Notes: generated by a model from the sequence alone, not told the origin. A DNA stretch of 39,427 bases from Gallionella sp. (GCA_013141315.1 JABFRF010000134.1:1-39427), one strand, 5' to 3'. Counted from the first letter of the stretch, positions 20,899 to 30,837 are shown. A program made the numbers and translations.

Positions 20899-21849
20899 TT
20901 ACTTTAGCCAACCTTTGCGGTGGAATATCCAGAACGGTATCGCCACGGAAGCAACCATCAATATCAGTGCGAATAGATAGCCATATTGCCAATCCAATTC
21001 AGGCATAGATTTGAAGTTCATGCCATAGATAGACGCGATTAAAGTCGGCGGCAATAATCCAACGGAAGCAACTGAAAACAGCCGCACAATTTTGTTTTGG
21101 TTGATGCTGATAAAGCCAACGGTGGTGTTCATCAAGAAGTTTATTTTATCAAACAGAAAAGCCGTGTGTCCATCCAGTGAATCTATATCCTGCATGGCTT
21201 GACGAGCCTCTTCCAGCTGGTGAGTTTTAAGCAATCCACTACGCATCAAAAATGAAATCGCGCGGCGCGTATCCATCAAATTTCTCCTGATACGCCCATT
21301 GAGGTGCTCACTTTGCGCCACTTTTGCCAATACAACCGCAGCCTTTTTATCGCCCAAAGCGGGCTTGAGTACCGTACTACTCACACTCCCCAAATCGGCG
21401 TAAATATCCTCCAGCGCATCGGCGGAAAACTCAATATCCGAACCATATAAATCAACCAATACATCCAAACTATTTTCTATCGGCTCAGGATGCCCGGCTG
21501 CATTTTGACGAAATAACTTGAACACCGGCAAATCCTCATCATGCACACTGAACAACACATTGTGTGCAATCACAAAGGCCACAATCACACTGCGCGAGCC
21601 ACTCTCTTTACCCAACAAAAAATCCGAACGCAGATGTAACTCGCCCCGCTCTTCATAAAACCGCGCGCTGGCTTCAATGTCACGCAAATGTTCGGGTTGC
21701 GGCAGGGCTAACGCAAAAGTTTGATTGACCCATTGACGCTCGGCTTCGCTGGGCGCAATGACATCTACCCAAATCGGCTGATGTGCGACAGTCTCTTGTG
21801 GACGTATCTGAACCAAGCGGCCCTGATCCAAAGTAAAAATGATGAGCAT
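20899..21849 (-). CDS. corA: CorA-family magnesium/divalent cation transporter
   Basis: 316 aa. C-terminal YGMNF motif and two TM helices. Confidence 0.88.
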   Translation of the reverse strand: MLIIFTLDQGRLVQIRPQETVAHQPIWVDVIAPSEAERQWVNQTFALALPQPEHLRDIEASARFYEERGELHLRSDFLLGKESGSRSVIVAFVIAHNVLFSVHDEDLPVFKLFRQNAAGHPEPIENSLDVLVDLYGSDIEFSADALEDIYADLGSVSSTVLKPALGDKKAAVVLAKVAQSEHLNGRIRRNLMDTRRAISFLMRSGLLKTHQLEEARQAMQDIDSLDGHTAFLFDKINFLMNTTVGFISINQNKIVRLFSVASVGLLPPTLIASIYGMNFKSMPELDWQYGYLFALILMVASVAIPFWIFHRKGWLK

Positions 21850-21859
21850 GACGTGACCT

Positions 21860-24664
21860 CTAAGTCACTTCCCGCACAGAAGCTTTAAGCAACGCTTCAA
21901 GTGCTTCGGGCGGAACAGGTTTAGAGAACAAGTAGCCCTGTGCGCAATCGCAACCCGCGTCGCTCAACAGTTTGCGCTGCGCTTCTGTTTCTACTCCTTC
22001 CGCCACCACCATCAATCCCAACTTGTGCGCCATCACAATAATCGCTTCAGACAAAATCAAATCATTCGCATTGCTGCCAATGTTATCGACAAATGATTTA
22101 TCAATTTTCAAATAATCAATGTCAAATTTCCTAAGATAGGATAACGATGAATGGCCCGTGCCAAAGTCATCAATTGCTACCTGTATGCCTGCATCGCGGA
22201 ATTTCAGCAGCTTGTCCGTCACGCTTGATGTTGCTTTGAGCAGCAAGGTTTCGGTGATTTCAACAATGATGTGTTGCCCCGCCAAACCAATCTCGCGCAA
22301 GTATGCGTCCCATGCTTCGCAGGAATGCTCACTTGATAAAAATTGCACGGGTGACACGTTTATACTCATCTTAAAATCGGGCGTGAACTGCTCACTCCAA
22401 CGCTTTGCCCAACGCGCCGCCTCTTTGAACACCCAGTCACCCATTTCATTGATGAGTCCCGTTTCTTCTGCCAACAAAATAAATTCTGCTGGTCCAACCA
22501 ACCCGCGTGTTGGGTGTTGCCAGCGTATCAACGCTTCGGTTTTATGAATACGCCCCGTTGCCAAGTCTATAATCGGCTGGAAATGCAGCACAAATTGCTT
22601 GGCTGCCAAGGCATCGCGCAAATCGTTAATCAACAACCGCCGTGCCTGTGCATCAGCTTGCAGTGCTGCCGTGTAATAACTAGCCTGATTACGCCCTAAG
22701 TTCTTGGCAACATACATCGCTTGATCGGCACTCTTGAGCATGTCATCTACATTGTCGGCATCGTTCGGGTAAAACGTGACACCAATGCTGGCGGAGATGT
22801 AAGCAATCTCGTCACGCAAGCGAAACGGCTCGGACAATGATTTAAGCACACACTGCGTGATACGTTCGACGCTTTGTACATTATCGATGCCTGTCAGAAT
22901 GACCGTAAATTCATCTCCGCCCAGGCGCGATACAGCATCGGTCTCCCGCACACAATAAGCCAGCCGTTGCGAAGCCTCCACCAGCAGTAGGTCGCCCATA
23001 TCGTGACCCAAGGTGTCGTTCACTTCTTTGAAATGATCAAGGTCAATAAACAACAGTGCCATCTGCGTCTGGGTGCGATGCGCTTTTTTAACTTCTTGCT
23101 CCAGCCGATTATGAAACAGGTGGCGATTGGGTAAGCCAGTCAATTTGTCATAGTTAGCCTGCTTCCAAATCAACTCTTCGGTTTCTTTTTTATGCGTGAT
23201 ATCGCGTATAAATGCGCACAACTCATAACTGCCCTCAACCTCAATCGTGGTGATCGCCCACTCGGCAGGGAATTCATGTCCATCCCGATGCGCACTAATT
23301 TGCTCAACATGGGTTGAGCGAATATCAACCGAGCCAGGAATCAGCGCGTGCTGAATTCTGGCGAAATATTCTTCGCGACATTGCGGCGGTATCACCAATT
23401 CATACAGCGGTTTTCCTATCGCCTCTGATTCCGTCCAACCAAACACATCAATTGCCTGTTCATTCCAGCCCGTAACGATACCTTCAGAACTTATTTGAAC
23501 CACGGCATCCAGCGCGTTATCAATCGTCGCACGTAAGCGCGTTTCGGCAATACGATGCGCTTTGGTTCCGCGCTCCAGTCGCGCCGCCATTTCGTTAAAA
23601 TCGTTTGCCAACATGCCGATTTCGTTATTGGCATGTATTTCCAAGCGGCGCGACAAATCTTTTGCATCGGCAATCTCCGCCACAAATTTTGTCAATTGGC
23701 GCAGCGGTGTCGTGAGCAAACCAGCCAGCCAGCGTATGGCAAAAAACAATGGTAAGCTCAAAATGAGTCCCAGCGTTGCCAATTGGTAATCCACATTGCG
23801 CACGGTTTGATAAAGCGAGGTGGGATCGCGCAACATCACCACCTCCCACCCTGCCAACATACCTTCATTTTGCAGTGCGCTACTTCCCAAATAAGTTGCG
23901 CTACCCATCTGGATCAAACCTTTCAAATGCGCCAATTCACTCAAAGAATCTTTCGGCACATCAGCTGCCATTGCCGACCCCATCAGATTGATTGATCCCG
24001 AATGCGCCTTTAGATTGGCTTGTGGTTCTGGCAGGCGTGGCGCAATAATGCCGGCATCCTGGTGAAACAATAACAATGCTTGTTCAGGTAAGGCATCGTT
24101 GACCGCACCCCAGTGATACGCCAATACTAAAGTACCGAGCTGATAATCCACCGCAAATGCAGCATGAATCGGTGTGACCATCGCAGCGACATCATCGCCA
24201 TCCAATGGATCAGTATGTTTGTTGATAAAGCGTACTCCCCCTTGCGCTTGCCACGCATCAGGAAGCACAGCCACCCTGCGCTGATCTTGGCTGGAAGCAA
24301 TCAAATGATTGGCGGCATCAAACACATAAAGATCACCATTCAACTGATAATCCTGCTTTAGGGTTTGCAGCGTTTTTTGTATCCGACCATCCAAATCACC
24401 AGACGGAATATCGTTCATCACATCCAGCTTCGCCCACGCATTCAGGTTGACATTCCACTCCTTAAACGTAGCGTTAAAATCATTCAGCTTGAGCTGCGCC
24501 AGTTGAGACAGGCTGTTTAATTCCGCTTCTGTCACTGCAATACGCACGGCGTTTTGCACAATAAGCGAAGTAATCAGATAAGTAACCGCAAACACCAAAA
24601 AGAACGCCAACAGCAATTTGCGGGCAATCGTTTTTCCCAGCCAGTTACGCATGGCGGCTAACAT
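21860..24664 (-). CDS. Membrane sensor with CHASE4-like periplasmic domain, HAMP, PAS, GGDEF and EAL domains
   Basis: VSRLGGDEFTVIL with upstream RETD (I-site-like), KTEALIRWQHP, DDFGTGHSSLSYL. N-terminal TM and large periplasmic region. The ORF opens at 24769; probable starts are Met at 24664 or 24652. Confidence 0.9.
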   Translation of the reverse strand: MLAAMRNWLGKTIARKLLLAFFLVFAVTYLITSLIVQNAVRIAVTEAELNSLSQLAQLKLNDFNATFKEWNVNLNAWAKLDVMNDIPSGDLDGRIQKTLQTLKQDYQLNGDLYVFDAANHLIASSQDQRRVAVLPDAWQAQGGVRFINKHTDPLDGDDVAAMVTPIHAAFAVDYQLGTLVLAYHWGAVNDALPEQALLLFHQDAGIIAPRLPEPQANLKAHSGSINLMGSAMAADVPKDSLSELAHLKGLIQMGSATYLGSSALQNEGMLAGWEVVMLRDPTSLYQTVRNVDYQLATLGLILSLPLFFAIRWLAGLLTTPLRQLTKFVAEIADAKDLSRRLEIHANNEIGMLANDFNEMAARLERGTKAHRIAETRLRATIDNALDAVVQISSEGIVTGWNEQAIDVFGWTESEAIGKPLYELVIPPQCREEYFARIQHALIPGSVDIRSTHVEQISAHRDGHEFPAEWAITTIEVEGSYELCAFIRDITHKKETEELIWKQANYDKLTGLPNRHLFHNRLEQEVKKAHRTQTQMALLFIDLDHFKEVNDTLGHDMGDLLLVEASQRLAYCVRETDAVSRLGGDEFTVILTGIDNVQSVERITQCVLKSLSEPFRLRDEIAYISASIGVTFYPNDADNVDDMLKSADQAMYVAKNLGRNQASYYTAALQADAQARRLLINDLRDALAAKQFVLHFQPIIDLATGRIHKTEALIRWQHPTRGLVGPAEFILLAEETGLINEMGDWVFKEAARWAKRWSEQFTPDFKMSINVSPVQFLSSEHSCEAWDAYLREIGLAGQHIIVEITETLLLKATSSVTDKLLKFRDAGIQVAIDDFGTGHSSLSYLRKFDIDYLKIDKSFVDNIGSNANDLILSEAIIVMAHKLGLMVVAEGVETEAQRKLLSDAGCDCAQGYLFSKPVPPEALEALLKASVREVT

Positions 24665-24683
24665 AGTCGGAGGGTGTGGATTA

Positions 24684-25097
24684 TCATTGTAGGCGCAGTA
24701 AAATTTTAACGCCCGTAGGGGCTTGATCCGCACTAATATAGCCAATTGCGCCCGGCACGCTACGCACAAAACCCACTACGGCATGATCAGAAATTTGCGT
24801 CAGAGGGGGGGATTTACCTTCAAAGCGGAGCTTGTTCCACAGCTCCGCTAATTCTTGCGCGGACATGCTGAAGACTGCCTCGGAAAATCTACCGCGCTCG
24901 TCGCTGCTTGCTTCACGGTTGACCGGCACGATGGGCACAGCATTCGACCACTGCGTTTTTTTCAGCGCATAAATATCGGCCAATTGCTTGACGGAGATTT
25001 TTTCAACGGGTACTTGCGGTGAAGCAACAACCAACAGCTCAGCTGCCTCGCCAAACGTAGCCCAAAGTAAACCAGAGGTGAGAAGTAATACACGCAT
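24684..25097 (-). CDS. PstS-like periplasmic phosphate-binding-type protein
   Basis: From the internal Met: MRVLLLTSGLLWATFGEAAELLVVASPQVPVEKISVKQLADIYALKKTQW...VGFVRSVPGAIGYISADQAP, typical of PBP-like_2 proteins. The ORF opens at 25196. Confidence 0.75.
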   Translation of the reverse strand: MRVLLLTSGLLWATFGEAAELLVVASPQVPVEKISVKQLADIYALKKTQWSNAVPIVPVNREASSDERGRFSEAVFSMSAQELAELWNKLRFEGKSPPLTQISDHAVVGFVRSVPGAIGYISADQAPTGVKILLRLQ

Positions 25098-25102
25098 TAC
25101 TT

Positions 25103-26134
25103 TTAGAAGAAAAATGATAATGACCCTTTCACGCCTGTACGCACATTGGCAATGGGTGACGGCATACCCGCCTGATGAATGTACTCCAGCTTCCACACCA
25201 CAGGCACATCACTGGGTTTGTAATTCACCGCCAACAACGTGCTGCGTGAAGACGGCGCAACCGTATGGTCCTGGTAATACTCCACCTCTGCGATGCCGTG
25301 CCACTGGCTTGTCACCGCGTAATCGGCGAGCACAAAAATGCCTTCCTCTGTGTCGTGCGCCCTGGGACTCATACCGGAAAATTTTGCTGAAATTGCTTCG
25401 CCTTCCAATTTTAACTTGCCAAAAGATTGAGCGGCATTGATGCCCAACAGTATGTAGCTTTCACCACTCTCGATGAGCGTGCCGTGCTGAAACGACAAAC
25501 CAAGCCGATCCTTCATGCTCCATGATTTATTAACCTGACCGCCGATAACATTGTGAAAATTGCGTATCGTTTGCGTAACAGGTCGCTTGAATAATTCATC
25601 GCCCGGCTGCAAATATAGTTGCACATCGGAAATCAATCCTTGCTCTTCCTCATGTATCCAGTTGATGCCGCTCATGTAACCCGCAAAACCACGAACTGCG
25701 GTGTAAGGACGGGTAATAATCGGTACAAGCGGTGCTGCGTGAACAACATTCCAGTCACCCAACGGAGTAAGTATCTTGCCAATGCGAAGCGTATCCCGCT
25801 CGGAAAAAAGTACATCGTTATAAAACCGCTCGACGATCAGATCACCATTTCTTGCACCACCACCTTGCCGTACCAAAGTGTGTCCCGACAATTCAACTTC
25901 CAAAAAAGGATTGATCCATTGATTGATTTTGCCGCCAGCGAACGCGCTGAGATCATCCAAATCCAATCGCATCGGTGAGCCGAAACGATCCACAACCTCA
26001 GCATTAACATAGCCAGAAAAATAGTAGTTGCCAGCGCGCCAACCTTGTCCCAGCTGGTAATCATCCGCTTGGGCAATGGAAGCGGTCAACACTGCAAATT
26101 GAAGCAACACAAACGACAGCAATTTATTTTGCAT
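25103..26134 (-). CDS. Outer-membrane beta-barrel (porin-like) protein
   Basis: 343 aa. Signal peptide (LLSFVLLQFAVLTASIAQA), alternating beta-barrel pattern, C-terminal SLSFFF. Directly upstream of the PstS-like gene. Confidence 0.7.
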   Translation of the reverse strand: MQNKLLSFVLLQFAVLTASIAQADDYQLGQGWRAGNYYFSGYVNAEVVDRFGSPMRLDLDDLSAFAGGKINQWINPFLEVELSGHTLVRQGGGARNGDLIVERFYNDVLFSERDTLRIGKILTPLGDWNVVHAAPLVPIITRPYTAVRGFAGYMSGINWIHEEEQGLISDVQLYLQPGDELFKRPVTQTIRNFHNVIGGQVNKSWSMKDRLGLSFQHGTLIESGESYILLGINAAQSFGKLKLEGEAISAKFSGMSPRAHDTEEGIFVLADYAVTSQWHGIAEVEYYQDHTVAPSSRSTLLAVNYKPSDVPVVWKLEYIHQAGMPSPIANVRTGVKGSLSFFF

Positions 26135-26344
26135 GGTGGCTATTCCAAGTAGTGAGGCTCCCCAATTTAAGCAGCTATCTCCATTCTACGCGAGGAGTTA
26201 CAAGCGACTTCTTATCAATAATCTAACAGTAAACACCGCTTTTTGCCATAGGCATATCAATCACCATGACAGACTTTTGGTATTAGCTTATAGCTGTGCA
26301 ATGTATTCAGGTAAAATGCGCGCCTCATCAAGCCTGAGAACACC

Positions 26345-29300
26345 ATGACCGCACGTTTACGCGAAATCCCCTATAACTACACGTCTTTTTCCGATCGCGA
26401 AATTGTCATTCGCATTCTCGGCAGCGAGGCGTGGGACATCATTAACACCCTGCGTGAAGAACGCCGCACGGGACGCTCAGCGCAAATGCTCTATGAAGTG
26501 TTAGGTGATATATGGGTAGTGTCACGCAACCCGTATTTGCAAGATGATTTGCTGGGTAATGCCAAACGGCGCAATGCCTTAATCGGCGCGCTACGCCATC
26601 GTTTGCATAGCATTGAAGAGCGTCGCCAAAGCAACGAATCCGTTAAACGTTTGCTGGACTTAGCCCACGCGGCGGTCGATTTATTCGCTGCCGAATTTGA
26701 ACAAACCATTGCGTTGCGCAAACGCGCACTCAAAGTATTGAGCCGCATCACGCGCAAAGACAACATTCAGTTCGACGGTCTGGCGCGCGTTTCACACGTG
26801 ACCGATGCGACCGACTGGCGCGTGGAATATCCGTTCGTGGTATTGAATCCCGACACTGAATTTGAAATCGCCGCACTGGTGCGCGCTTGCATCGAACTCA
26901 AGCTCACCATCATTCCGCGAGGTGGTGGCACGGGTTACACGGGCGGTGCGGTGCCGCTGGATAAGTTTTCCGCCGTTATCAATACCGAAAAGCTCGAAAC
27001 GTTATCTGCCGTAGAACCCATGCAATTGGCGGGTATAGCCCAGCCTGTAGCGACCATTCATTGCGGTGCGGGCGTGGTCACGCGGCGTGTGATGGAAGCA
27101 GCAGAGAAAAATAATTTGGTGTTCGCAGTTGATCCCACTTCTGCAGATGCCTCATGCATAGGCGGCAACGTGGCGATGAATGCAGGCGGCAAGAAGGCCG
27201 TTCTATGGGGTACAGCGCTGGATAACCTAGTGTCATGGCGCATGGTTACTCCAGATGGTTTGTGGATGGAAATTGAACGCACCGACCACAACCTTGGAAA
27301 AATACATGACGTGCCTTCAGCAAGTTTCCGTATCAGCCGCTTTGAAGTGGATGGCAAGACTCCGCATGGCTCACCCGAAATTTTAACAATAGCCGGCAGC
27401 GCGTTCCGCAAAGCGGGCTTGGGCAAGGATGTCACCGATAAATTTTTGTCCGGCCTGCCCGGCATCCAAAAAGAAGGCTGCGACGGCATCATCACTTCGG
27501 CGCGCTTTGTACTTCATCGCGCCCATGCGCACACGCGCACGGTGTGCTTGGAATTTTTCGGTCAAGTACGCGAAGCCGTGCCAGCAATTGTAGAAATCAC
27601 CGCGCTGTTTGATAAACGCAATGGCGCAACGCCCAATGTATTTTTGGCGGGACTGGAACATCTGGACGAACGCTATTTGAAAGCGGTCGGCTACGCGACA
27701 AAATCCAAGCGCGGCACACGTCCCAAGATGGTGCTAGTCGCAGATGTGGTGAGTGACGATGCCGATGCCGCTGCATCAACAGCTTCCGAAATCGTGCGTC
27801 TCGCTAACCTACGCAGCGGTGAAGGATTCATCGCGGTATCCGCTGAAGCACGTAAGAAATTCTGGCTGGATAGAGCGCGCACCGCCGCGATTGCCAAACA
27901 CACCAACGCCTTCAAAATCAATGAAGACGTAGTGATTCCACTGCCGCGCATGGGCGATTATTGCGACGGCGTGGAGCGCATCAACATCGAATTGTCGCTG
28001 CACAACAAACTGAAATTTTTAGACTCCCTCGATGAATTTTTTGCGGGCGAGTTGCCGCTGCATTACCAAGACGATGCGCAGCTGGGTGACGCGGAATTAC
28101 TGGGTACGCGGCAGCAAGAAGCTAAACAGTTATTGACGGAAGTGCGCGGGCGGTGGGAATGGTTGCGGGATAATTTGGATGCGCCGCTTTCACAAACCCC
28201 TGATATAACAACTAGCCATCTGACTAACCCAGCAAAAAACACTGGGCAAGTCATTGGTTATCCCAACCTCCCCTTGTCAGGGGAGGAGTTTGGCCTCCCC
28301 CCTGACAAGGGGGGACTGAGGGGGGTTTCGGTTTTCGATGCGGTTCAACGCCACCAAATTCGTGCTTCATGGAAGCGTGAGTTACGCGACCCGCTACGCC
28401 AAATTTTTAGCGGCAGTACGTATCAGCCTGTCCTTGAACAGTGTCAAAGCATTCATCAAAATATACTGAAAAGCCGCGTTTTTGTTGCTTTGCACATGCA
28501 CGCGGGCGACGGTAATGTGCATACCAACATCCCCGTCAACTCGGACGATTATGCGATGTTGCAACAGGCGAATGCGGCTGTGGATCGCATCATGCAGTTG
28601 GCGAAAGATCTGGGCGGCGTAATTTCCGGTGAGCATGGTATCGGCATCACCAAGTTTGATTTTCTTGAGCCGCATGAAATCACTGCGTTCACCGATTACA
28701 AACTCAAAGTTGATCCCGAAGGTCGCTTCAACAAAGGCAAGCTGCTGACTGGCGGCAACTTAGAGCGCGCCTATACACCCAGCTTTAATTTGATGGAATT
28801 GGAAAGCTTGATTCTGGAAAAAAGTGAGCTGGGACAAATTTCCGATTCGATCAAAGATTGTTTGCGCTGCGGCAAATGCAAACCGGTGTGCGCAACCCAT
28901 GTGCCGCGCGCCAACTTGCTGTATTCGCCGCGCAATAAAATCCTCGGCACGTCCTTGCTCATCGAAGCGTTTTTGTATGAAGAGCAAACGCGGCGCGGCA
29001 TCTCCATACAACACTTCGATGAATTCAACGATGTCGCCGATCACTGCACGGTGTGCCACAAGTGTTTGAACCCGTGTCCGGTGAATATCGATTTCGGCGA
29101 AGTATCGATGGCGATGCGTAGTTTTTTACGCAAGCAAGGCAAGAAAAAATTCAATGCAGTCAGCGCGATTTCGATGGCGTATCTCAACACCAGCGACCCA
29201 TTCACCATCAAACTGATGCGCAAAGTAACCATCGAATGGAGCTATAAATTGCAGCGCGTGGTACATAAAATAGCGAAGCGTTTTGGTTTGCTGGATGCGC

Positions 29301-30265
29301 AACTCAAACGTCCACCTGCGACCGTGGGGCGTGCGCCTATTAAAGCGCAAGTGATTCACTTCATCAACAAACCCATGCCGGGAAATTTACCGAAAAAAAC
29401 TTCACGCGCCTTGCTTGATATTGAAGACAACAACGTTGTGCCTATCATTCGTAATCCGCGCATTGCATCCGAGGATTCCGAAGCGGTGTTTTATTTTCCA
29501 GGTTGTGGCTCGGAGCGGTTGTTTGGGCAAGTCGGTTTAGCTACGCAAGCGATGTTGTATGAGACGGGCGCGACGACAGTATTGCCGCCGGGCTATTTAT
29601 GTTGCGGCTATCCGCAAAATGCATCGGGCTTAAAAGACAAAGCGACACAAATCACTACCGACAATCGCGTGCTGTTTCACCGTGTGGCGAATACGCTAAA
29701 TTATCTCGACATCAAAACGGTGATTGTGTCGTGCGGTACCTGCATGGATCAGCTACAAAAATATCAGTTCGAAAAGATTTTCCCCGGCTGCCGCTTGCTC
29801 GACATTCACGAATATCTGCTGGAAAAAAACGTGAAGTTGGCTGGCGTGGAAGGCACGCGCTACATGTATCACGAGCCATGCCACACACCAATGAAAACGT
29901 ATAAGTCTATGGACGTAGTGCAAACGTTAATGAACACAGAGGTGAAACTAAACGAACGCTGCTGCGGCGAATCTGGAACGTTCGGAGTCGCCACCCCACA
30001 AATCGCGACCCAAGTACGCTTCCGCAAAGAAGCTGAAATGACAGCAGGTGCAGATGCGCTGCGTGCCGATGGCTTTACTGGCGAGATTAAAGTGCTGACC
30101 TCTTGTCCGGCATGCCAACAAGGGTTAAGTCGCTACAACGACGATGCTGGCACAACCACCGATTACATCGTGGTTGAAATGGCCAAGCATTTGTTGGGCA
30201 AAGACTGGCTGCCAGATTATGTCGCCAAGGCGAATAACGGCGGCATTGAGCGGGTGTTGCTGTGA
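26345..30265 (+). CDS. DUF3683-type FAD-linked oxidase / 4Fe-4S / CCG-domain fusion oxidoreductase, with in-frame repeat insertion
   Basis: 1306 aa. FAD-binding-4 motif ([17 protein letters not shown]), FAD-oxidase C ([12 protein letters not shown]), ferredoxin motifs ([25 protein letters not shown]), two CCG-like motifs ([20 protein letters not shown]). Confidence 0.88.
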   Translation: MTARLREIPYNYTSFSDREIVIRILGSEAWDIINTLREERRTGRSAQMLYEVLGDIWVVSRNPYLQDDLLGNAKRRNALIGALRHRLHSIEERRQSNESVKRLLDLAHAAVDLFAAEFEQTIALRKRALKVLSRITRKDNIQFDGLARVSHVTDATDWRVEYPFVVLNPDTEFEIAALVRACIELKLTIIPRGGGTGYTGGAVPLDKFSAVINTEKLETLSAVEPMQLAGIAQPVATIHCGAGVVTRRVMEAAEKNNLVFAVDPTSADASCIGGNVAMNAGGKKAVLWGTALDNLVSWRMVTPDGLWMEIERTDHNLGKIHDVPSASFRISRFEVDGKTPHGSPEILTIAGSAFRKAGLGKDVTDKFLSGLPGIQKEGCDGIITSARFVLHRAHAHTRTVCLEFFGQVREAVPAIVEITALFDKRNGATPNVFLAGLEHLDERYLKAVGYATKSKRGTRPKMVLVADVVSDDADAAASTASEIVRLANLRSGEGFIAVSAEARKKFWLDRARTAAIAKHTNAFKINEDVVIPLPRMGDYCDGVERINIELSLHNKLKFLDSLDEFFAGELPLHYQDDAQLGDAELLGTRQQEAKQLLTEVRGRWEWLRDNLDAPLSQTPDITTSHLTNPAKNTGQVIGYPNLPLSGEEFGLPPDKGGLRGVSVFDAVQRHQIRASWKRELRDPLRQIFSGSTYQPVLEQCQSIHQNILKSRVFVALHMHAGDGNVHTNIPVNSDDYAMLQQANAAVDRIMQLAKDLGGVISGEHGIGITKFDFLEPHEITAFTDYKLKVDPEGRFNKGKLLTGGNLERAYTPSFNLMELESLILEKSELGQISDSIKDCLRCGKCKPVCATHVPRANLLYSPRNKILGTSLLIEAFLYEEQTRRGISIQHFDEFNDVADHCTVCHKCLNPCPVNIDFGEVSMAMRSFLRKQGKKKFNAVSAISMAYLNTSDPFTIKLMRKVTIEWSYKLQRVVHKIAKRFGLLDAQLKRPPATVGRAPIKAQVIHFINKPMPGNLPKKTSRALLDIEDNNVVPIIRNPRIASEDSEAVFYFPGCGSERLFGQVGLATQAMLYETGATTVLPPGYLCCGYPQNASGLKDKATQITTDNRVLFHRVANTLNYLDIKTVIVSCGTCMDQLQKYQFEKIFPGCRLLDIHEYLLEKNVKLAGVEGTRYMYHEPCHTPMKTYKSMDVVQTLMNTEVKLNERCCGESGTFGVATPQIATQVRFRKEAEMTAGADALRADGFTGEIKVLTSCPACQQGLSRYNDDAGTTTDYIVVEMAKHLLGKDWLPDYVAKANNGGIERVLL
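28194..28328. repeat. GC-rich double-hairpin repeat interrupted by copy C
   Basis: AAACCCCT...GGGGGGTTT outer inverted repeat. Internal hairpins CCTCCCCT-TGTC-AGGGGAGG and TCCCCCCT-GACA-AGGGGGGA. Confidence 0.85.
28202..28261 (+). repeat. 60-bp hairpin repeat, copy C (inside the DUF3683/FAD oxidoreductase gene; core 28208-28261)
   Basis: GATATA-ACAACTAGCCATCTGACTAA-CCCAGC-AAAAAAC-ACTGGG-CAAGTCATTGGTTAT, encoding [20 protein letters not shown]. Confidence 0.92.
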
Positions 30266-30771
30266 GTGAAAAGCAAAACCCCTCCCAACCCTCCCTTATC
30301 AGGGAGGGAGCTGTGGCTTACTCCTCCCCTAATGGAACAACTAGCCATTCGACTAAACTATCAAAAGACGATAGCCAAGTCGCTGGTTATGACAAGGGGA
30401 GGCTGGGAGGGGTTTGCGAACTATGCAACCAAGACGGCGGCGAAGTCATATTTCGCAATGATTTTTTGCGTGTGGTTTTAGTTGATGATGCCGATTATCC
30501 CGGATTTTGTCGGGTGATTTGCAACGCACATGTTGCCGAAATGACAGACCTAGCGATACCCCAACGCAGTGCGATGATGATGACCGTATGCAAAGTTGAG
30601 CAAGCATTACGTGAGGTATTGCAGCCTGACAAAATCAATCTCGCTAGTTTAGGCAATATGACACCCCATCTGCATTGGCATGTCATCCCGCGCTTTGCGC
30701 GCGACAAACATTTCCCCCAGCCCATTTGGGGGCGTTGCCCAACGCGAAGGGAAGTCCATCCTGCCACTTGA
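30262..30771 (+). CDS. HIT-family (histidine triad) protein; GTG start; in-frame repeat near the N-terminus and apparent frameshift near the C-terminus (intact frame would end at 30841)
   Basis: [35 protein letters not shown]...[25 protein letters not shown] overlaps the TGA of the upstream gene. Confidence 0.88.
   Translation: MSEKQNPSQPSLIREGAVAYSSPNGTTSHSTKLSKDDSQVAGYDKGRLGGVCELCNQDGGEVIFRNDFLRVVLVDDADYPGFCRVICNAHVAEMTDLAIPQRSAMMMTVCKVEQALREVLQPDKINLASLGNMTPHLHWHVIPRFARDKHFPQPIWGRCPTRREVHPAT
30276..30415. repeat. GC-rich double-hairpin repeat interrupted by copy A
   Basis: AAACCCCTCCCAACC...GGCTGGGAGGGGTTT outer inverted repeat. Internal hairpin CCCTCCCT-TATC-AGGGAGGG, and a second hairpin CCTCCCCT/AGGGGAGG split by copy A. 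Confidence 0.85.
30331..30390 (+). repeat. 60-bp hairpin repeat, copy A (inside the HIT gene; core 30337-30390)
   Basis: AATGGA-ACAACTAGCCATTCGACTAA-ACTATC-AAAAGAC-GATAGC-CAAGTCGCTGGTTAT, encoding [20 protein letters not shown]. Confidence 0.93.
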
Positions 30772-30837
30772 CTGGAAAACACGCCTCATAAAAAATATCT
30801 CCTCACAATTGACGACAGCCGCCGCCCAAGCTCATCA

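Noticed and set aside
1237-30390. Reading the three 54-nt cores as a CRISPR array or a conserved peptide tag
   Set aside because: Copies are dispersed over 29 kb rather than regularly spaced. The peptide varies where the nucleic-acid stem covaries, so a functional peptide tag is not the best explanation.
30266-30481. 71-aa ORF in the alternative frame of the HIT N-terminus ([19 protein letters not shown])
   Set aside because: The +2 frame of the 54-nt core happens to be open. The HIT frame continues into a conserved domain whereas this frame ends without one.
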